From Monocercomonoides exilis (taxonomy: Eukaryota; Preaxostyla; Oxymonadida; Polymastigidae), in assembly GCA_001643675.2 (NCBI GenBank), contig LSRY02000039.1, positions 736,501-800,500 of the forward strand: a stretch of 64,000 nucleotides of DNA. The letters run 5' to 3'. The notes beneath the pieces were generated by a model. The model was not told the DNA's origin and searched no databases. It saw only the letters and a list, made by a program, of their open reading frames with translations. Made by a program: the position numbers and the translations under genes. Below, in pieces: positions 20,901-32,436 of the stretch (position 1 is the first letter of the stretch; each line of letters begins with the position of its first letter).

Positions 20901-23542
20901 CCTCTCTCACATTTGATCGATTGGTCTGCAACAAAATAAACTGTGCGGTTAGCGTTCCTTCAATAGCAGCTCTTTCTCCTTCATCAGCTGAGTCCTCAGC
21001 AATTCACGGTTCTCCAATTTCAATGTTTAACAGCTCGTTTTCCAGATGTGTATCTTCTTCAGAAAAGGGAAGCATCCTGACTATGGATTCATGCACTAAT
21101 GTTGCATTTGATGGTGTGCAAATATCCTTTGATACGCCTGAGACTGAAGAGGAATCTTTGTTTCTTGGCAACAGTGAATTTGCAGAGATCAATGAAGATG
21201 CAGAAGAAGAGGAGGAAGCTGATGTGTGCACTTGGAATAATTCGGCTATTAGTCTTGTTTCAAGCACTGTTGTAATGAAAGATACCTCATTTACAAACTG
21301 TTCCAAAGGAGCACTTTCAATTTCTGGAGGTAGAGTTACTGTTGAAATGGGAATGTTTTCAGATAACAGTCCTCAAAACAAGATTTATCCATCTTTGCGA
21401 CGAAACATGCTGTGCGCAGATCAAGCTGTTCTTTATGTCGACAGCTTGAAAGGAGGAGATGGGGTCTTTCCTTCAGTATCTTACTGGATCTCTGATGATA
21501 AGTGCAAATACAATGGAGTACTTGAAAATGTGACCAATAAACTTTTTGTACCTACTTTTACAGACTTGAAATCAAAAACTGTTGGAGATATGATTGAGCT
21601 GACATTTTATGGAGAGCGACTTCTGCCGTGCAATCTATCGTTCCGCTTGATTAGTGTTTTGGATCAAGTTTCTGATTTGAAAAACTTTGACTTTACAGCA
21701 TTTCCAAGTGACACTGTGGCGCAAGGCAGCATTCCAGCTTCTGCTATTTCAGCAGCCCAAGCAGAGGTTGAGGTGTCTATCGTTGTTGTTTATGGCTTAG
21801 AAAATGAAAAATTGCAGACATTACCATATGTATTGAAGAATAAGACTGATCCAGTTAAACCTGAACCTCAAGAACCTAATGATGATAATAAGATCACAAA
21901 ATCATCAAATACAGGAACAATAACTTTGGTGTTGATGATTATATTTTTGCTTCTGTTTATTGTTGTTGTTGTAGTTCTGATTGCATATGTTATTCGCCAG
22001 CAAAGAAGAAAGCGTGAAATGGAGAGTGTCAATCATTCGTATCACAAAGAGATAGAAATGACATCAATGATAGGGGTTCCAATGAACACTGTTGATGTGT
22101 ATCAATACGATGAGCGTGTGAGATGCAAAGACGGAAGAGTGAAGGTGAAGAGGAGAAAAGCTCGTCTAGATTCGTCAAAAGATAGACTTCTTCCGCCACA
22201 GGCAGATACTTCAGACATCTTGTCTGCAATGAATGATTCAACTGATGATAGTCAATGGGAATGGATTTATGATGATAGCGATGAGTCAATGGATGTTGAC
22301 AGCACAAGCAAAGATCGGTACAATCATTTTTCGAGGAGGCCGATTTCTCCATCTTCCTCAACAACCTCTGACTCAATTTCGACTTCGACAATATGCGATA
22401 TACAGGAGATGGTACCAACAACTTCATCGATTTCCAACCTTGTGGAAGGAATGTCCTGTGAAACGCCTTATGAAACCATCATTGTTGACATGAGGGATTC
22501 GCTGTATTGCGGAATCCATAACGAGAAGAACAAGCATCAGCACCTCTTTGCGACTGCTGCGCAAAAGGAACTTTCTGCCGCCCGGATATTGTTCTGGGTG
22601 ATTGTTGGGTGCGACCACATTTTGTCTATGAACATGATGACTGAGGTTGTTGCTCTTCTTTCTCCTCATGTGATTTTATTTGGAGACGAAGGAGTAATTG
22701 TGCTAGGTGTTGAGAAGCATGGTGGCTCATCGAAAAAGGGAGATTCATCTGAATCTATTGCAAGTGAAAGCGATACGAGCGATACAACAAAGAAGGACAA
22801 TTCTGACGATGAAGAAGGAATACAATTCGTCGAAGCAGGCCGCTGGAGTGCACCTGAATTGACAAAGTCAGCAACTCATGGACCGACCGAGAAATCTGCT
22901 GCATTTTCAATTGGTATGATTCTGTGGGAGATTATGACGACAGAGGTGCCATTCCAGGATTATGATGCCATTTCTGCTGGAATGAAGATTGCGTCTGGCG
23001 TTTTCCCTGATCTTGACCTTACCAGAGGCACACCATATGGAAATCTCATTCAAACATGTGTTGTAATGAACCCTGCTGATCGGCCGTCATTTACAGAATT
23101 GAAGCGGGAGCTGATAACACATTTCCCTGAAGGATTTGCGACTCTTACGCAGTCAGACGCAATAGACTTGAACTCTGTTGATGCAGGTGACTCGGATTCG
23201 TCTGAAGGAAGCAGCTCGTTGGGCAGCAGAGACTATCCAGCAGAAGATCAGGTTGATAATAGCGAAAGCGATGATGATATGGCTATGTCAGACAGCGATG
23301 AAGAAGGCAATAACAACATTTCAGACAATACTGCTGTAGCTCCTAATGATCTGAAAGCGAACGATGGGTTGTTGACCTCAGCTCGTAGTAATGCAGACAT
23401 GGAGTCTGCTGGGCTGCTTCATGACAGTGGAAATGACGATGACAATTCTTCATTGAAGCCAACTGATGCTGAAGATGGAGTATTTAAACCGCAAACATCA
23501 TTTTTTTCTGAATCTGCAATAACTACTCCAACAGATATATAA
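11906..23542 (+). CDS. Type I membrane protein with beta-helix repeats and cytoplasmic pseudokinase
   Basis: This is an intronless frame of 3878 residues, ATG to TAA. Residues 1-22 (MTQRFLLFMLVNFLLLIGLD) form a signal peptide. Residues about 320-525 are Cys-rich repeats with GGGI/GGAF turns and F..C segments, like polymorphic outer-membrane-type parallel beta-helix proteins. A module CG....PC.T..YA recurs near residues 589, 931 and 2764. Residues about 1105-2495 hold some eight tandem repeats of about 180 residues, each with a LTIGG...SLTFGE core. One transmembrane helix lies at about 3338-3363 (TITLVLMIIFLLLFIVVVVV), followed by RQQRRKR. Residues about 3530-3745 look like a protein kinase C-lobe: RWSAPEL, AFSIGMILWEIMTTEVPF and MNPADRPSF are present, but the VAIK lysine, HRD and DFG motifs are not. 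It is therefore probably a catalytically dead kinase. The tail is Ser/Asp/Glu-rich. Ligand and partners are unknown. Confidence 0.93.
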   Translation: MTQRFLLFMLVNFLLLIGLDESQKFKLLRPPNNENHNINNNFLQFSSYSENINKNTTFSLDNIFENSYPPLKAIQQGNTCGVVLYNQTGIINSSVNLLDLNLINYRSETYFSVSSSSTFYVRSCIFSLFCPHLPSFISSSHSLISLFNISLKPTTYSLQMPILLSPISELIDENFLGSISVSQSFFSSFTLNSYPFISSISAPFTFISDSIFYNISKMQCEMMQNLPIYQSNEILTSCSFSSVDDAFYDGIIRSINSFGSSLNLFNSSFSSCSRATNIDISNNKRMSQQVLSSGTSHSFTSCEWHDRHADALSPGGWVPACSGGGIFLNIVVNAIVTVNKCLFDSCNATSRGGGICVKGLNSLILTETRFSNCTCGENGGAFDVRDVSACLKIGKCQIEQCSGQYGGACYIHVEKTVQSTCTTNALMNDENAADGDGSGSCFYDNTYKQCYAIKGYGGAMQLFTNATEYNLRNCQFVSCWTVEHGGAFTYQFNTSTIPENRVPFYFLLFITNKCTNPNPFGHDVSIFDNMATAKIRYNPSPFVNCLSTHGNDNSIHYSRSAGGTGYKQWMSSMTMSRQIATNGSDESEFCGLGSWIECKTVSYAVSQAFTGVKSTMDMSQNDFTETKEISCGVNEVSLSGKMTDTGGTTIKTQMSSAGKSLFSASTGSFTLSDFEIIHDSSHSNNLDCGLFKLTGSGSIKISGVDISAGEGHAEANAFSVALVNINSGTIEMSSVKWSQIFTEKTIFQIPNSNTTTASLISCSFTNVKPTNGISSIFNFKSNNLKLTVSDCNMTGCGSASTTEGGAMTIGIGTTNDVAISGGNVSSCVASESNGLGGGFYLQFTDASRGLTINDVQFTDNKAKHGHDIFVYSPSLKSTVEANIFKFLNDSDEFLELVEGFNNGNASFAIPLCLYLKSAETIGISTAYGENFDACGFTGYPCETLDYAFTRQSITHSITFFDASSLKGQTFLNSGTYSAFFEGETKAKLTLNYETPVSGAFAVCSVKTEFRNIVFELPQNIGSFTSIFSVTASTLTITNCELAPNPDGTALTCGFAVVTSGAVTVDGFAASNCVFTLVPAFSASGSTSILDINSLALNNVQSTSTSGLLSTENGAQMKLSVLSYQSNALPLTKFTVNGKVETLASVFITTAPSTITFGKDGTTSFDISCASGSELTEGLFCVEHAVDFRKINFLIPSSLTPCTSLIEQKSETLKVKSCSVAMQAGQTDVIAFSLLSIQGGNAEVESLSIEGLQFTPSLVKVGSVDATVELLSFQLNDVSSTEKLIEIVSGGGVTLTGFSYSIMDTARNAEKTLSIGGKVKVEESIFVKDGSLTFGESLETEAFQKISTIEGIEAARGLFVSGHSSTFNSIEFVVLSSLNQATALIEQTTETLQLKSCKLSRDSGQSGAIEYSLLIVQSGRAEISLLSLESLEFAPSLIKTSSADAEMELNTFSLKDVSSTEKLIEIGEGGSAFLKEFSYAITDITRNAEKRLTIGGKVKVEEDIYVSDNSLTFGEVKADGTYRKLSTLEGKDASMGLMKVEHSATFNSVEFVLAPSLTISTLFEQTAETLLLKSCTVSKGSGEGDAIVYSFITAQNGLIKVDALTMKTLKFTPSLLKTEDASVSLELSSFDLKDISCTEKFVELAPGGKVTIKGFSYVDSLSAESAESAESAESAEKTLTIGGEIEAETSISLNNNALTFGEEKEEGSYQKITTVGGKDTAEGLIICGHSTTFNSVEFVIEPVLSQATALIQQTAETLNLKLCTASMNPTATGAIEYTLLLIQNGKLILDKLSLEAVSFTTSLLKTESATAMLDISSLILKDVICDDKLVDLFEGGSATIAGFSYSKTYSIENAEKRLTIGGEIKIEESIFVKDDSLTFGEVKAEGTYQKITTVEGKNVAEGLIISGHSSTFNSINFVVFSSLNQATALIEQTAETLQLKTCSVSMELGQTDSIEYNLLRAQNGNLNIDKLSLETLKFTPSLLKMVDASVVLELTSLRLKDVSSIEKLIELAPGGRATIKGFNYLKSDNVDNIEKSLTIGGKVIVEESIFVSENSLTFGEEKTEGIYQKITTVEGVEASGGLIVSSHSSTFNSIEFTVLSALGQATSLIQQTAETLHLKLCTVTLQEGQTGVIEFSFLSEVSGEATVESLPLKNLQFKPSVLKTENSVAVLHLVSFSLKDVSSEGGLIELAEGGSATISGFSYSKTDSVTNLEKSLTIGGEIKIEESIFVKDDSLTFGEVKAEGTYQKISTLAGKEASDGLIIVEHATTINSIEFDILSSLVQAASLIEQKSETLKLVSCTVSLNPDQTAAIDYSFLIMKNGVGEISSLSLEDLKFTQSLMKIENAEATLEMSLLNMKDVSSTEKLIEIVSGGGVTLTGFSYSIMDTARNAEKTLSIGGKVKVEESIFVKDGSLTFGESLETEAFQKISTIEGIEAARGLFVSGHSSTFNSIEFVVLSSLNQATALIEQTTETLQLKSCKLSRDSGQTDSIVYNIIKGEGQSVLQILDTNLLNGISFNAYVIELQEDASCEINTIKIQDVSFDDYGAFVHGGNKKLVSVCNLELVSASSSKNSLFLIENGSSLSIDSSNTSSLNSTALNGGLINSFVGKDSKIIIVNSNITACLVGVGGGCGGCIFCTLDQNGCFNITDCSMTENMVSEENGKGGAIYLQCNQQSSDAFDFTFTDIDGNKAHLGMLLYLKAPMLKTTALQSKFHMDFRDLNDNSNLMFGDGSYDYPGGTSLLELWEYKSHVIYVGNSYVGQDFALCGSSSSPCRSLNYGVERLTGELQQLFVVDECKMTAEVDLTDRRLSGKGQIGTVTVSSSSANNANDGSAPIHLLCGGDVTVELLNFKLPSVINSEHFVYATSGDIHFSTISFESFEAPQQSAFPFSLFNISCSTISISNINILNAMFGKAVFVMSTVKAISVSNVKLNGLTIEQGDIFSCTSLEILLNNITLEKATIQTGSAIAIAGTNTTLKECTISDITLAEKCLISVNLATSTSLTFDRLVCNKINCAVSVPSIAALSPSSAESSAIHGSPISMFNSSFSRCVSSSEKGSILTMDSCTNVAFDGVQISFDTPETEEESLFLGNSEFAEINEDAEEEEEADVCTWNNSAISLVSSTVVMKDTSFTNCSKGALSISGGRVTVEMGMFSDNSPQNKIYPSLRRNMLCADQAVLYVDSLKGGDGVFPSVSYWISDDKCKYNGVLENVTNKLFVPTFTDLKSKTVGDMIELTFYGERLLPCNLSFRLISVLDQVSDLKNFDFTAFPSDTVAQGSIPASAISAAQAEVEVSIVVVYGLENEKLQTLPYVLKNKTDPVKPEPQEPNDDNKITKSSNTGTITLVLMIIFLLLFIVVVVVLIAYVIRQQRRKREMESVNHSYHKEIEMTSMIGVPMNTVDVYQYDERVRCKDGRVKVKRRKARLDSSKDRLLPPQADTSDILSAMNDSTDDSQWEWIYDDSDESMDVDSTSKDRYNHFSRRPISPSSSTTSDSISTSTICDIQEMVPTTSSISNLVEGMSCETPYETIIVDMRDSLYCGIHNEKNKHQHLFATAAQKELSAARILFWVIVGCDHILSMNMMTEVVALLSPHVILFGDEGVIVLGVEKHGGSSKKGDSSESIASESDTSDTTKKDNSDDEEGIQFVEAGRWSAPELTKSATHGPTEKSAAFSIGMILWEIMTTEVPFQDYDAISAGMKIASGVFPDLDLTRGTPYGNLIQTCVVMNPADRPSFTELKRELITHFPEGFATLTQSDAIDLNSVDAGDSDSSEGSSSLGSRDYPAEDQVDNSESDDDMAMSDSDEEGNNNISDNTAVAPNDLKANDGLLTSARSNADMESAGLLHDSGNDDDNSSLKPTDAEDGVFKPQTSFFSESAITTPTDI
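15737..16117 (+). repeat. 381-bp segment, copy 1, identical to 18983-19363
   Basis: Read base by base, this block is identical to the copy 3246 bp downstream, an exact 1082 codons. Divergence is immediate on both sides (GATGTG versus GATGTA on the left; CAATCAGG versus CAAACGGA on the right). Confidence 0.9.
16886..16930 (+). repeat. Five 9-bp repeats coding for Ser-Ala-Glu
   Basis: AGTGCAGAA is repeated four times and followed by one AGCGCAGAA, giving five SAE triplets in a loop between beta-helix units. Only this unit of the 180-residue repeat family has the expansion. Confidence 0.9.
17483..17576 (+). repeat. 94-bp segment identical to 18557-18650
   Basis: The core of repeat unit 4 (EIKIEESIFVKDDSLTFGE and onwards) is identical at nucleotide level to the core of unit 6, 1074 bp (358 codons) downstream. 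Flanks differ. Confidence 0.85.
18983..19363 (+). repeat. 381-bp segment, copy 2, identical to 15737-16117
   Basis: This is the second copy of the perfect internal duplication. Just after the end, the sequence changes to CAAACGGATTCAATT, which is the sequence found in unit 5 near 17750, so the junction looks like a switch between repeat units. Confidence 0.9.
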
Positions 23543-24834
23543 AAAAGGAAAAAAAAATCATTTATTTTGATAAAGAAAGAGGGATTTAATATTTCACCAA
23601 GCATTTTACATCGATGAAGTGTTGTATCAATCGTTTCTCTTTTCTTATATTAGATGTGATATTTTATAAATCTTGTTTTGTTGCTGTTACATCTTTTTTT
23701 TAAACTGTAAGTTAAGAGAATGGTATACTGTACTTATTTTATTTATTTGTTAAATATTCATTTTATATGCTTTTTCATTCTTATGTATTAATCATATCCC
23801 AAATACTGTGAATACGTATCTTTTCTCTCTTTTGTCTTCATTTTCAATTTGGTATTTGTTTATTTAGAAAGTTGATATTTTTTTAATTTATATTTTATTC
23901 TTTGATCTTATTTATGAGTAATTATTAGACTTAATTGTTGCCTGATCTTTAAGTAAGTATTTTCTATGTTATCCGTATTCTTTTTACATACTCATATTTT
24001 TTTAGAAAGATATTTCATAATTTTTTTTTTATAAAGGTGCAAAGCATATTTATCTTATAATCTTAAATTGCTTCTTCAGTAATCTTCTCTTCTTATGTAT
24101 TTTCTCTATGTCTCTGTCTCTATCTCTATTTTTGTTTTTTTTTTTTTTTGAACTGTAAATATTATTTATGTTAATTGGATTTGTTGAAAGCTTTTATCTG
24201 TCTTGCAATTAATCAGATGGATAAATAAAAACTGAATCTGATTGTGTATTATTTTGATATTATAAATTATAAGTATGTGTATGTTATGTTTGATATTTTT
24301 TGTTGATCTTGGCAACTTGATATATGAATTTTTATTTATTTATTTTTTGTTATCTTTTTGTGAATTCTGTTGCATTTATTTTATCCTCTTTATTATCTGG
24401 AGCAGTTGGGTTTAATTGCTGAACTCTATCAAATTCTTATTAAAAATTTTATAAGACTGTTATTTTTCATTTAGAAGGATTTTGATAGGTTGATCGCAAA
24501 ATTGGCTTGTTTTCATGTTTGTGTTATCAAGTCAAATATTATTATGTACAGTAATAATATGCATTTTTCCTGATTTATCCAATTGCTATTTGAATTTTTT
24601 AATTTTTTTAAAGCATTTTTTTATCATGAATATTTGAATATTTTTTTGATTCATTATCAAGTTTTTTCTTCATTGGACGTGTATTATTATTTAATTTTTA
24701 AAAATCAACTCCTCATTTGCAATAAAGAAAGCAATGGAAGAATTTTAAATGTATGTATTCTTTCAGATTTTGGAATGTTTTTTCTTTTCAAAAAAAAGAG
24801 TTTTGAAAGATAATTGAAAAATCAGGAAATGAAT

Positions 24835-24836
<2 letters not shown>

Positions 24837-24871
<35 letters not shown>
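24837..24871. repeat. 35-nt poly-T tract
   Basis: An uninterrupted run of 35 T. A 22-24 nt poly-A run follows at about 25050-25072. Confidence 0.95.
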
Positions 24872-25139
24872 CTGGAGTAATCATGTTGAGTAATTATTTA
24901 TGAAAACAAATACTTCTTCCATTTTTCATCAATTGCAAAAAACTGCAAATTGAAATGAATCAAAAAGGAAAAAAAAAACAAGTGTTTACAAGTTTTTTAT
25001 TGTTGATTTTTTTGAAATTTCTTCAAGAGAATGAGAGCTTCATTAATCTAATCAAAAAAAAAAAAAAAAAAAAATTCTATTTATGAATTTTATTTGAAAA
25101 GTTCATTTTTTTTTAATATCATGTGAAAATAAAAATTGA

Positions 25140-26322
25140 ATAGGGTCAGTAATTTATCATATGGCTGATCCTTTTTGAAATCATAGTTTCGTTCGAGTTT
25201 TGATCAATATTTTTATCTCAATGGGATTTTGAAAAAAATAATATTTCATATAAATATCATCATGTACCGTATGCAATAACTGTTGTAGTTCATTTTTTTC
25301 AAAATCCCGTTGAGATTGAAATTTTGATCATAACTCGAACGAAAGCATGATTTCAAAAAGGATCAGCCATATTCCCTTTTTTTTATCGGGACCGAAATTT
25401 TCTGGCTCTCCATAGCACTTTTAGAAAAAAATAAATAATAGAAAATTTGAAATATATTATAATAAGCTATTCCGGATAATATTTTTTATTTTTTCAATTT
25501 TAGTGAAAAGATCTGGTGTTTTTTGTTTTATTTTTTTGATCAAAGACTTTCTCATGTTTCAATGAGCTTTTTGCTTTGAGATTTTTAAGTGTTGTTATTG
25601 TTATTGAACATAACTTCTTTATAATTTTGGTTGTTTTTCATTGTTAAACACTTCATTTTTTTATTACTTTTTCCATTTCTCAAAATTTCAATAAATAGAA
25701 GATTATGTCGTGATTATTGAGTTGCTTTGTTTTTAAATTTTGTAAAATATTTGAAAAAATGAATGTAATGATTATTACAAAAATTATGAAACGAAAGAAT
25801 GTGATATGAAGTTAAAGATTCGAAAATACACAAAATCAAATTTTTTTGAATAATAATTTCAATCATAAAAAATTCAAGATTTTCTTCCTTTTGAATTCCT
25901 TTGTTTATGGATAATTTTCATATTTCGACTTTTTATAAGACAAAATATCTCCTTTGTTCCAATAAAATCTTCTATTAATTGAAAATTTGAGAAATGGAAA
26001 AAGTAATAAAAAAATGAAGTGTTAAACAAAGAAAAATAACCAAAATTATAAAGAAGTTATGTTCAATAACAATTACAACACTTAAAAATCTCAAAACAGA
26101 AAGCTCGTTGAAATATGAACAAATCTTTGATCAAAAAACAAAACGAAAATACTCCAGATCTTTTCACTTAAATTCTAAAAATATAAAAAAAATTTTCAGG
26201 AATAGCAAACATTAACATTTTGAAGGTTTCCTGTTATTTCAATTTTTACAGAAGTGCTCTTGAGAGCCAGTAAATTTCGGTCCCGATAAAAAAAAGGGGA
26301 TATGATAAATTACTGAACCTAT
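25140..26322. mobile_element. 1.2-kb imperfect inverted repeat (foldback-like element)
   Basis: The left arm (25140-25704, excluding the nested insertion) pairs with the right arm (25966-26322). Shared landmarks are ATAGGNTCAGTAATTTATCA at the outer ends, TTTTTTTATCGGGACCGAAA, GTGAAAAGATCTGG, TTGTTATTGAACATAACTTC and CACTTCATTTTTTTATTACT. The arms are diverged, and a spacer of about 260 bp lies between them. No coding capacity is visible, so it is a non-autonomous or decayed element. Confidence 0.75.
25162..25369. mobile_element. 208-bp MITE flanked by TA, nested in the larger inverted repeat
   Basis: The terminal inverted repeats begin TGGCTGATCCTTTTTGAAAT and end with its complement. The arms (25162-25240 and 25291-25369) are about 90% identical as inverted repeats. 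TA dinucleotides flank it at 25160-25161 and 25370-25371, the target-site duplication typical of Tc1/mariner-type elements. The other arm of the host inverted repeat, near 26300, has the same sequence without the insertion, so it serves as the empty site. Confidence 0.8.
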
Positions 26323-27520
26323 CTGACAATATTTTTTTGTAAAGTGACTTGTTTGATTTCGTGTTTCAAAAAAAAAAAATTCATTTTAATCCAAAATTAT
26401 TGTATTAAGTCTTTTTTGAAATCCTGATTTTTATTCATTGCTCATAAATTAAACGTTTTTCAATAAACTTGCAAATTTTTATCTATGTTTTTGACTGTGA
26501 CTTTATTCATTTCTTTTTCTTTCTTTCATGATAATTTTTAAATTAATATTCATTTCCAAAGATAATACTTTTCATTGAATTTACTATCGTCATTTATAGA
26601 ACACTGTGTAACAATGAACATAGGCTATTATTCAAAAAATCAAAACTTTTTTCTGGGTGTTCATAATTGTGTAAGTGCATCGCCATTTACTTATTTTTTT
26701 ATTCAAAAATAAAATGCTTATCCATTTTTTCAAAATCAAAAGTTAGATAAAAAAAATAGTTGAAGCATCATTCTACAGATCTATCACATTTCAGTGTCCT
26801 TTCACAAACATTCATAACAAATATTCAAACCAAAAATTTTGGCAGAAAAAAATGTTATTTCAAATACTATCACTCGTGTGTAAACAAAATAAAAATTTAC
26901 AAAAAAGGATTTCCCATTTTTCGAAAAAAAAAATACGGCAAAATTTCTCCAAGTGCATGATTTATTGGTGAAAAACTCTCAAACCTTGATTTTTTTCAAA
27001 ACATCATAATTGTTTGACATTGTGATTTTTACAGATCATTCTTAAAAAAAGAAAGAAAGAAAATGTTCATTCACTGAAAAATGTGACAACGAACAAAATT
27101 TCTTAACAGTGATGAGATTAGATTGAAAGCGGCTGAATAGTTGTTTGGTGTTAAAAAAAAAATTAGGTATAATCCGAAGTAATTGTCATCCTCAGATCTT
27201 AATAAAAATTTGTTTGTTATTCAACAATGCATAGGTCATTAATGCTATACTATTGTCGCATATCGGAAGTCTATGGTTTTGGTTAATAACTTTTTTAACT
27301 ATTTTTATGATCTAAAAAATAATTAGGAATAAAAATATTTATAGCGATATATTTCCATCAAAGCAATGTGAAAAAACTTATGCATGATTAAAATGATGAG
27401 AAATAATCATCAATAATTATTTAATGGGTTCTAAAAAGATGCAATTTTTTCTCTTTTTAACAAAAATTAATTTTTCAATTTTTGATTTCACTTTTATTTG
27501 TGATTTTTTTTAAAAAAAAA

Positions 27521-27768
27521 ATATGTCAAAATTTTTTTGAAAAGTTCCTTTTGTTTAATTGTCAGGTCAAAAAGAAAAATGAATATTTTCTTCAAATTTT
27601 CATTCTTACTCACCATAATTTTTAAGAATGTGAAAAAAACATTATCGAGCATTAATTCACATGCTGGTTAATTTTGGTGAGTAAGAATGAAAATTTGATC
27701 GAAATATGTAATTTTTTTTTTATTCGAAAATTACACAAAAGGAACTTTACAAAAAAATTTTGACATAT
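27521..27768. repeat. Foldback inverted repeat
   Basis: Segment 27521-27554 (ATATGTCAAAATTTTTTTGA...) is complementary to 27734-27768 with one or two mismatches. An inner segment, CAAATTTTCATTCTTACTCA at about 27592-27612, pairs with the run ending near 27698. The unmatched middle contains AT-rich filler. It could be another MITE; I see no clear target duplication. Confidence 0.6.
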
Positions 27769-29190
27769 GAAAGATAAATCATTCCACAAATTTTTAAAAT
27801 CAAAGTGCAAATGAATTTATTAAGATATTTCTTCTTTTCAAAGAACTGAAACTGAAAAATAAAAAAATTAATTTTGATCAAAACTCATGAAACAAAAAAT
27901 TATCAATTAATTGAGTGGAATTTCTAATCCGAAAAAAACACATTTCCGATACACAAAACAAATATATTCGTTCTTGAAAAATGTTAAAAAGATAAAATAA
28001 TTATGAATTGGTGTGTTTTGAAGATGACTATATCTTCGGATCATGCCAAAATTATGGAAGTCGATTAGCAAAAATCTTAATGCTTCAAAAAATATCAATT
28101 GAACGCTCATTTTTTTTTTTTGACTTTTTGCAATTTTATAACAAAATGTTGACAGATGAAGTAATTTTTACGCACAAATTTGAGAGTGTGGCAACATTTT
28201 CAACTTTAAGAAGAGAAAAACGGTGAAATAAATAACAACATAATTTCTCATTTCAAATATTATCATTCATTTAATAAACAATCAAAAATTCATTATTGAA
28301 GCCTTTTGAATAGAACATTAAAAAAAATTCATATTAAATTGATATGAAAAAACATGAATCTAACAACACTCAACGATTCAATAATTTGAAAAAAAAGTCA
28401 GAATTTCAATCTCAAAAAAAGAAAAAATAAGCAAAATGATAACACTATTTATTAAAAAGCAACAAATAGAAAAATGAAATTCAATTCATCATTAAAAATT
28501 GGCTCATTTCTTCCAACTCTCCATGCTTGAAAGAACATAAACAATTTACATTGGAAGAAACTCCAAAACAGAAATTGCAGAAATATTCAAAATAATCAAG
28601 CAAATGGCAGCATTATTAATCTGAATTCCCAAATTATTATTTTTTCAAAGAAAAAACAGATTATAAACAGCTTATACACAAACCAGTAGAAACATTATCA
28701 CATGAAATGCTCAGACATCATTGAAAAAGAAAGAAAGAAAGAAAGAAAGAAAGGAGAAAACAAATCATCTTTTTTTTTTTAAAACAGAAAGTTAACAGAT
28801 AAATAACTTCTTTTATTTTTCACGCTCTTTGAAAGACACTCATAACAATAGACTAACTACAACATATTTAGAAGAAGGAGTCAAACTCAAATTATTAAAT
28901 AGAAGATGCTATTTGATATAAAAAAGGCAAAAAGCAAAAGGCAAAAGGAAAAAAAAAAGAAACCTCAAATTAACAAAAGATTATCAACATTAAAACATTT
29001 CAGCTTTGCTTCATTTATTTCTTTCCCCTTTAACCTTCAATTACAATTCAATTCCTTAACATATCCATTAACTTCACATCACTTTCTTTTTCTTTTTCCT
29101 TTTCCTTTTCTTTTTCCTTTTCTTCTTTTATCCAATTAACACATTTTTTCAAACCTCTTCTCCCTTCTTCATTCTTTCCAATCCCTCTTT

Positions 29191-32366
<3,176 letters not shown>

Positions 32367-32436
32367 TTGTTAATCCTTTTTTTAATGGGAAAGATTATTT
32401 TTCGATCGCAAATTATTCCCTTAGTTCATATCATTT
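32367..32436. promoter_or_regulatory. 70-bp bidirectional intergenic spacer
   Basis: The kinase ATG (32366, minus) and the giant scaffold ATG (32437, plus) are only 70 bp apart, head to head. Both promoters and 5' UTRs must be packed here or overlap the coding exons. No motif is recognised. Confidence 0.6.

Larger units (their letters stand above)
23543..29190. other. AT-rich intergenic region with mobile-element remnants
   Basis: In these 5.6 kb I find no open frame with protein-like composition on either strand. The convergent genes on each side (surface protein on plus, kinase on minus) both end here. It holds T and A homopolymers, a 1.2-kb inverted repeat with a nested MITE, and a smaller foldback, listed separately. 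Confidence 0.7.
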
